NCBI GenBank assembly: GCA_041920505.1
Contig: JBHGXV010000006.1
Span: forward strand, 1-18,966
From: JBHGXV01 sp041920505
Lineage (GTDB): Bacteria > Bacillota > Bacilli > Brevibacillales > Brevibacillaceae
Length of the DNA stretch: 18,966 bases
Reading direction: 5' to 3'
Position numbers and translations under genes: made by a program. Below, in pieces: positions 14,487 through 18,966 of this stretch (positions are counted from its first letter, which is position 1; each line of letters begins with the position of its first letter). The notes beneath the pieces are model-generated. The model saw only the letters and a list, made by a program, of their open reading frames with translations, did no database searches and was not told the origin of the DNA.

Positions 14487-15554
14487 ATGATCACATCGAA
14501 AAAACCATTCGCGCTGTTTGCAATCTTGCTAACGTTCGCGCTGCTCGTGACGGCATGCGCGAGCCAAGGCAATAACACGGCCGGCAATGGGGGCATTGAC
14601 GGTAAGAAACGGATCGCGTTGGTGATGCAGTTTAACATCGGCACGTTTTCGGCGCAGTATCTGGCCGGTGTCAAGGAGCAGGTGGAAAAGTTCGGCGGTG
14701 AGCTGACCGTCTTCAACTCCGACGGCGATCTGGCAAAGATGTCGTCCAATCTGGATGCGGCGGTCAACCAGCACTTCGACGGGATTCTGATCGACCACGG
14801 CACCCCGGAAGCACTTACCCAGGGGGTGAAAAAGGCGCTTGATTCTCACATTCCCGTTGTGGCGTTTGACGCGGCTCTGGACATTCCGGGCGTAACCGTC
14901 CTGGAGCAAGGGGACGTCAAAATGGCGGAGTACACCCTGGAAAAGCTGGCGAAAGACGCCGGCGGCAAGGGGAACATCGTCAAGATCTGGGTGGCCGGGT
15001 TCGCCCCGATGGAGCGGCGTCAAATCGCCTACAAGGCGTTTTTGGAAAAGTACCCGAACATCAAGGAAGTGGCCGCATTTGGTTCGGCGACCGCCAACAC
15101 GGCGCTTGACACCCAGACGCAAATGGAAGCGATTTTGAAAAAGTATCCCAATAAAGGGGACATCACAGCCGTCTGGGCGTCCTGGGACGAGTTTGCCAAA
15201 GGGGCGGTGCGGGCGATCCAGCAGGCCGGGCGCAACGAGATCAAGGTGTACGGCATTGACCTGAGCGACGAAGACTTGCAAATGCTGCAAGATCCCAACT
15301 CGCCGTGGGTGGCGTCGGCCGCGGTTGACCCGACCGACATCGGCCGCGTGCAGGTGCGCTATCTGTACAAAAAATTCAAAGGAGAACAGACGCCGCAAAA
15401 CGTCGCCCTGGAGCCTTCTCTGGTGACGCGGGAAGCGTTGCCCAAAGAGAAAGTGACGATGAACGACTTGTCCACCTACATTCAGGGCTGGGGCAAAAGC
15501 GACCTGGGCGTCGAACCGTGGATGAAAGAGCTGGAAGCGAAACAGAAAAAGTAA
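14487..15554 (+). CDS. ABC transporter substrate-binding lipoprotein, ribose (RbsB) type
   Basis: The 355-residue protein has a lipoprotein signal peptide ending in lipobox VTAC (cysteine 24), followed by a flexible N/G/S linker. The mature part is a sugar-binding (Peripla_BP_4) fold. It opens with KRIALVMQFNIGTFSAQYLAGVKEQ, then has the HFDGILIDHGTPEALTQGVKKALDSHIPVVAFDA segment and the hinge-side VWASWDEFAKGAVRAIQQAGR. It binds the substrate outside the cell for the ATPase and permease encoded next. ATG 14487 follows AAGGGGG by nine bases. The frame reaches back to 14409, but that overlaps the riboswitch terminator. Control by SAM indicates a sulfur-metabolism ligand; a methylthio-sugar such as 5-methylthioribose fits the family, as inference. 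Confidence 0.85.
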   Translation: MITSKKPFALFAILLTFALLVTACASQGNNTAGNGGIDGKKRIALVMQFNIGTFSAQYLAGVKEQVEKFGGELTVFNSDGDLAKMSSNLDAAVNQHFDGILIDHGTPEALTQGVKKALDSHIPVVAFDAALDIPGVTVLEQGDVKMAEYTLEKLAKDAGGKGNIVKIWVAGFAPMERRQIAYKAFLEKYPNIKEVAAFGSATANTALDTQTQMEAILKKYPNKGDITAVWASWDEFAKGAVRAIQQAGRNEIKVYGIDLSDEDLQMLQDPNSPWVASAAVDPTDIGRVQVRYLYKKFKGEQTPQNVALEPSLVTREALPKEKVTMNDLSTYIQGWGKSDLGVEPWMKELEAKQKK

Positions 15555-15562
15555 CTTCTCGC

Positions 15563-15604
15563 CGTTCCCGTTGAGGGGTTCAGCCCTGACGGGAACGTTT
15601 TATC
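15563..15604 (+). terminator. Intercistronic hairpin / partial terminator
   Basis: CGTTCCCGT (15563-15571) and ACGGGAACG (15589-15597) form a perfect nine-pair stem with an inner AGGG/CCCT pairing, followed by TTTTAT. It lies between the binding protein and the ATPase gene. It probably lets the binding protein be made in excess, by attenuation or by protecting the 3' end of its message. Confidence 0.7.
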
Positions 15605-15629
15605 CGACCGAACAGAATGAGGGATGAAC

Positions 15630-17117
15630 ATGGCGTTGCAAATGAAAGGGATCGAGAAAAGCTTCGCGGGGATTTCGGCCCTGCGGTCTGTCGATTTTGA
15701 CGTTCGGGCGGGCGAGGTGCATGCGCTATTGGGAGCCAACGGCGCCGGAAAGAGCACATTGATGAAGATTTTGACGGGCGCCTATACGTCCGACGGCGGG
15801 CAGATCGTCTTGGACGGGCAGCCGGTGGCGATCCGCGATCCCCAAGACGCGAAGCGGTTCGGCATCCAGTGTGTCTATCAGGAAGTGGACACTGCGCTCG
15901 TTCCGTATTTGAGCGTGGCGGAAAACATCCTGCTGGAGCAGTACGCAAGCGGACGGGAAACGTTCATTCGCTGGTCGCGCCTGTTTGCGGAAGCGGAGGA
16001 GATTTTGCGAACCATCGGCTTTGTTCTCCCTGTTCGCAAAAAAGCGGAACAGCTCAGCCTGTCCGAAAAACAGGTGGTGTTGATCGCGAGGGCCGTGGTG
16101 CAACAGGCTAAATACATCATCTTTGACGAGCCGACAGCTCCTTTGAGCATCCAGGAATCGGAGAGGCTGTTTGCCTTCATTGAAAGACTGAAAGCATCGG
16201 GGTTGGGGATCATCTACATCTCGCACCGCCTGCCGGAGATTTTCCGCATCTGCGACCGGGTCACGATCCTGCGCGACGGGCGCAACGTGCTGACCGCTCC
16301 CGTCAACGAAACCAGCATCGATGAGGTGATCACGCAGATGCTGGGCAAATCGTTCACCGAGGAGTTCCCGAAGCAAACCGTGCCGATCGGCAATGTCGTT
16401 CTGGAAGCAAAAGGACTTCACAGGGGGAAGAAAGTGCGCGGGGTCGACATCAGCGTTCGCGAGGGAGAGATCGTCGGCGTGGCCGGTTTGGTCGGTGCGG
16501 GCAAAACCGAGTTGGCCCGGTTGCTGTTTGGCGCGGACGCGAAAGACGCGGGAGAAGTTTGGCTGGACGGGAAAGCGGTTGTGATCGATTCGCCGCAACA
16601 GGCCGTTCAGAACGGGATTGTGCTGGTGCCGGAGGAGCGGCGCAAGGAAGGGATGATCGCAGACGAATCCGTCAGGCACAATCTGTCGCTCGCCAACCTG
16701 CACCGGTTGACAGGATGGGGGTTTGTCAAGCGATGGGCCGAAGCACATCTGGCTCAGGAACTGGTGGAGACATTGGGGATCAAGGCCGCCAATCAACAGC
16801 AGCCGGTTCGCCTCCTCAGCGGGGGCAACCAGCAAAAAGTGGTCGTCGGCAAATGGTTGCCGACCGACGCGCGTGTATTCTTGTTTGATGAACCGACCAA
16901 AGGCGTTGATATCGGCGCGAAAAGCGACATTTTCCGGTTGATCGGCCGATTGGCCCAAGAGAAAAAGGGTATTCTTTATTTTTCATGCGAGTTTCAGGAA
17001 ATTCTCGGGATTGCCGACCGGATTCTGGTGATGTGTGACGGACGCATTGTCAAGGAGTTGACCCGGGCGGAAGCAACCCAGGAGGCGCTGATGTACTATG
17101 CAAGCGGAGGAGAGTAA
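15630..17117 (+). CDS. Sugar ABC transporter ATP-binding protein, RbsA type (two ATPase domains)
   Basis: The 495-residue fused double ATPase powers the transporter on the cytoplasmic side. Domain 1 has Walker A GANGAGKST (35-43), Q-loop Q84, a divergent signature LSLSEKQ (142-148), Walker B IIFDEP and H-loop ISHRL (H199). Domain 2 has Walker A GLVGAGKT (286-293), signature LSGGNQQ (396-402) and Walker B LFDEPTKGVDIGAK. The histidine position of domain 2 is replaced (YFSCEF), as usual in this subfamily. ATG 15630 has GAGGG six bases upstream; an ATG at 15624 sits directly on that SD. The unusual feature is the first signature, where LSxGQ/LSGG is replaced by LSLSEKQ. It overlaps the next gene's SD and lies one base from the permease start. 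Confidence 0.92.
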   Translation: MALQMKGIEKSFAGISALRSVDFDVRAGEVHALLGANGAGKSTLMKILTGAYTSDGGQIVLDGQPVAIRDPQDAKRFGIQCVYQEVDTALVPYLSVAENILLEQYASGRETFIRWSRLFAEAEEILRTIGFVLPVRKKAEQLSLSEKQVVLIARAVVQQAKYIIFDEPTAPLSIQESERLFAFIERLKASGLGIIYISHRLPEIFRICDRVTILRDGRNVLTAPVNETSIDEVITQMLGKSFTEEFPKQTVPIGNVVLEAKGLHRGKKVRGVDISVREGEIVGVAGLVGAGKTELARLLFGADAKDAGEVWLDGKAVVIDSPQQAVQNGIVLVPEERRKEGMIADESVRHNLSLANLHRLTGWGFVKRWAEAHLAQELVETLGIKAANQQQPVRLLSGGNQQKVVVGKWLPTDARVFLFDEPTKGVDIGAKSDIFRLIGRLAQEKKGILYFSCEFQEILGIADRILVMCDGRIVKELTRAEATQEALMYYASGGE

Positions 17118-17118
17118 C

Positions 17119-18120
17119 GTGGACAGCCGGCATGCAAAAGAGAGCGTGATCGACTTTTTGTACAAATACGGGACAATCCTGGTGATTGTGGCCGTCATCC
17201 TGTTTTTCAGCATGATCAACGAATATTTTTTCACCTACAGCAATCTGACCGACATTCTCCGGTCTATCTCCATTGTCACGCTGGTGGCCATCGGGGTGAC
17301 GTTTTCCCTGATCGTCAACGGCTTTGACTTGTCGGTGGGTTCGGTCGTCTCATTGTCGACGGTCGTCTCGGCATCGCTGATGGTCTGGTATCAGCAAGGG
17401 ATCGTCGTGACGTTGTTGGTTCCAGTCTTGCTCGGCGTGTTGATCGGTTGGTTCAATGCCGTCATGATCGTGAAGGTGCGAATTCCCGATCTGCTGGCGA
17501 CCCTGGCGACGTTGTACATTGTCAAGGGAATCCATTTGACCTACACCCGGGGGTATTCTGTTTACAGCAGGATGCCGCTCACAGACGGGACGACCGCGCC
17601 CGGCAAGCTGGACGACTGGTTCCTGTGGCTCGGGCAGGGCTACGTGGCGTCGATACCCGTTCCGGTTGTGCTTATGTTGGTGGCCGTGATCGCGGTCCAT
17701 ATTTACCTCACCTACACCCGGCAAGGCAGATTGTTGTACGTCACCGGCGGAAACGCGGAAGCGGCGCGTCTGTCCGGGGTGCCGGTGAATCGCTACCGAA
17801 CCCTTGCGTATGTGTTGTCCGGCCTGTTTTGCGGCATCGCTGGCATTTTGCTCGCCGCCCGCATCGGCACCGGACAGGTGGATGGCGGCGGCCCCTTGCT
17901 GATGGATGCCGTAGCCGCCGCGTTCGTCGGGTATTCCGTATTTGGCGCGGGAAAACCCAACGTGATCGGCACGTTTTTTGGCGCGGTACTGATCGGTGTC
18001 ATGCTGAATGGGCTAACGATGCTAAACCTGCCGTATTACGCGCATGACATCGTCAAGGGGGCTGTGCTTCTGCTGGCCTTGGCCGCGACGTACTACCAGC
18101 TCCGCCGCAAAGCCGTGTGA
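17119..18120 (+). CDS. Sugar ABC transporter permease, RbsC type
   Basis: This is a 333-residue integral membrane protein of the BPD_transp_2 family with 8-10 helices. It opens with FLYKYGTILVIVAVILFFSM, then has the SIVTLVAIGVTFSLIVNGFDLSVGSVVSL segment typical of RbsC. The cytoplasmic EAA-like region AARLSGVPVNRYRTLAYVLSG contacts the ATPase. The glycine-rich GYSVFGAGKPNVIGTFFGAVLIGV ends the core. It forms the channel for the same substrate as the two preceding genes. The start is GTG 17119, one base after the ATPase stop, with GGAGGAG upstream. An ATG at 17098 lies within the ATPase gene and would put this SD inside the frame. Confidence 0.92.
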   Translation: MDSRHAKESVIDFLYKYGTILVIVAVILFFSMINEYFFTYSNLTDILRSISIVTLVAIGVTFSLIVNGFDLSVGSVVSLSTVVSASLMVWYQQGIVVTLLVPVLLGVLIGWFNAVMIVKVRIPDLLATLATLYIVKGIHLTYTRGYSVYSRMPLTDGTTAPGKLDDWFLWLGQGYVASIPVPVVLMLVAVIAVHIYLTYTRQGRLLYVTGGNAEAARLSGVPVNRYRTLAYVLSGLFCGIAGILLAARIGTGQVDGGGPLLMDAVAAAFVGYSVFGAGKPNVIGTFFGAVLIGVMLNGLTMLNLPYYAHDIVKGAVLLLALAATYYQLRRKAV

Positions 18121-18126
18121 CGGCAA

Positions 18127-18177
18127 CGAATACAATTCCCCTCGGTCCACCGAACGGACGGAGGGGATTCGTTTTTT
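18127..18177 (+). terminator. Rho-independent terminator of the ABC transporter operon
   Basis: TTCCCCTC-GGTCC pairs with GGAC-GGAGGGGA around an ACCGAAC-type loop, with an outer CGAAT/ATTCG contribution. TTTTTT follows (18172-18177). It begins a few bases after the permease stop. Confidence 0.85.
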
Positions 18178-18189
18178 GAGGGACAACCA

Positions 18190-18218
18190 TTGATTTTTGG
18201 AATGTGTTGTAGTATAGT
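18190..18218 (+). promoter_or_regulatory. rRNA operon promoter P1
   Basis: TTGATT, 17-base spacer, TATAGT. It is the most upstream of four tandem sigma-A promoters, about 430 bases before the 16S gene. Confidence 0.65.
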
Positions 18219-18296
18219 GTCTTTTCGTCGGCTAATCCGACGGTGGCGGTGATGTTTGCGCATGTTGAGCAGGAATCGCTATCGCAAAAAATGGTG

Positions 18297-18325
18297 TTGA
18301 TTTTGTTTGCGTGACATGATATATT
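18297..18325 (+). promoter_or_regulatory. rRNA operon promoter P2
   Basis: TTGATT, 17-base spacer, TATATT. About 107 bases downstream of P1. Confidence 0.7.
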
Positions 18326-18393
18326 GTGAAACGTGTCTTTTACCGAATCGCCTGTATCGAGTGAAAAACTTGATTGTTTTTTAAAAACAACCG

Positions 18394-18423
18394 TTGACTT
18401 GGTGGTTCGGGTCGTGATATAGT
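18394..18423 (+). promoter_or_regulatory. rRNA operon promoter P3
   Basis: TTGACT, 18-base spacer, TATAGT. About 97 bases downstream of P2, preceded by an A/T-rich tract (TTTTTTAAAAACAA) that could act as an UP-like element. Confidence 0.75.
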
Positions 18424-18501
18424 ACATAACTGTTCGCCTCTTCGTCAGAAGACGAAACGCGACTGGGTATACGAAAGATAGTTTTTCTGTAAAACTTCTT
18501 G

Positions 18502-18531
18502 TTGACTTTCGGTGCTCAGATGTGCTATATT
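18502..18531 (+). promoter_or_regulatory. rRNA operon promoter P4
   Basis: TTGACT, 18-base spacer, TATATT. It is the promoter closest to the 16S gene, 108 bases downstream of P3, with a T/A-rich stretch just before its -35. Confidence 0.8.
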
Positions 18532-18541
18532 AAAAATCCGT

Positions 18542-18590
18542 GCTCCTGGTGAGCGCGGTGGTCGCGAGATGTTGATGCTCTTTGAAAACT
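18542..18590 (+). promoter_or_regulatory. rRNA leader antitermination elements (boxB-like hairpins and boxA)
   Basis: Small hairpins (GCTC/GAGC and CGCG/CGCG) precede TGCTCTTTGAAAACT at 18576-18590. This is the usual Bacillales boxA context recognised by NusB/NusE for rRNA antitermination. About 60 bases of leader, which would form one side of the 16S processing stem, follow. Confidence 0.7.
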
Positions 18591-18648
18591 GAACAGCGAA
18601 GCGTGATGAGAAGTCAATGTTTTTGAACCTTGATCAATTCTTTTCAAC

Positions 18649-18966
18649 TTTATTGGAGAGTTTGATCCTGGCTCAGGACAAACGCTGGCGGCGTGCCTAA
18701 TACATGCAAGTCGAGCGGGGGTCTTCGGACCCCAGCGGCGGACGGGTGAGTAACACGTAGGCAACCTGCCCGCAAGACCGGGATAACATAGGGAAACTTA
18801 TGCTAATACCGGATAGGGCATCCTCCCGCATGGGAGGGTGCGGAAAGGTGGCGCAAGCTACCACTTGCGGATGGGCCTGCGGCGCATTAGCTAGTTGGTG
18901 GGGTAACGGCCTACCAAGGCGACGATGCGTAGCCGACCTGAGAGGGTGACCGGCCACACTGGGACT
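18649..18966 (+). rRNA. rrs: 16S ribosomal RNA, 5' part (cut by window end)
   Basis: The classic start GGAGAGTTTGATCCTGGCTCAG is at 18655. Universal elements follow: ACGCTGGCGGCGTGCCTAA, GACGGGTGAGTAAC, and CACTGGGACT at the window edge. The mature 5' end is placed about eight bases before AGAGTTTGATC, so 18649 is approximate. The segment GGGATAACATAGGGAAAC with TTATGCTAATACCGGATA reads like Brevibacillus/Paenibacillaceae relatives, while GACAAACGCTGG differs from the common GACGAACGCTGG. Confidence 0.97.

Noticed and set aside
14529..15398. Minus-strand ORF of 289 codons opposite the binding protein
   Set aside because: Antisense shadow with basic, histidine-rich composition. No start signal.
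15726..16958. Minus-strand ORF of 410 codons opposite the RbsA-type ATPase
   Set aside because: Antisense shadow of a strongly conserved ATPase. No recognisable motif.
18053..18427. Minus-strand ORF in the rRNA promoter region
   Set aside because: It crosses the operon terminator and two strong plus-strand promoters; its composition is that of noncoding sequence.
1..18966. CRISPR arrays and tRNA genes
   Set aside because: No regularly spaced identical repeats and no cloverleaf with a TTCGA-type T-arm were seen on either strand.

Overview
The window looks like chromosomal DNA of a spore-forming member of the Bacillales. It carries a complete ger (spore germinant receptor) operon, a manganese catalase next to a DUF2642 gene, an S-box (SAM-I) riboswitch, Gram-positive style ribosome binding sites, and the 5' end of a 16S rRNA gene. 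The visible 16S V1-V2 stretch reads like the Brevibacillus/Paenibacillaceae/Effusibacillus neighbourhood; I cannot fix the genus from 318 bases.

The left part (1 to about 8560) is an accessory region full of debris. It has IS21-like terminal repeats fused to a broken IS1182/IS5-type transposase fragment. Next comes a large AT-rich minus-strand gene for a STAND NTPase with an N-terminal Mrr-like nuclease domain, an antiviral (Avs-like) architecture. Then follow a small ORF fragment interrupted by one stop codon, a decayed holin-like type I toxin with its promoter and hairpin leader, a lipoprotein, a PilZ-domain protein, a phospholipase A2-like protein, a frameshifted and deleted phage terminase small subunit, a GyrI-like effector-binding protein, and an aminoglycoside-phosphotransferase-like kinase broken by a single nonsense codon. 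Several genes here are dead or truncated, so this is a site of repeated insertion and decay.

The right part (about 8650 to the end) is GC-richer, tightly packed and ordinary core sequence. The germinant receptor operon is arranged A, C, a small two-helix D-like subunit, then B. It converges on a minus-strand pair: a DUF2642 gene followed by Mn catalase, probably made in sporulation. Next is a SAM-I riboswitch with its own sigma-A promoter and terminator. It controls a complete ribose-type ABC transporter: lipoprotein, duplicated ATPase, permease. A sugar-family transporter under SAM control suggests uptake of a methylthio-sugar such as 5-methylthioribose (inference). The window ends in an rRNA operon whose 16S gene is preceded by four tandem sigma-A promoters and a boxA antitermination leader.
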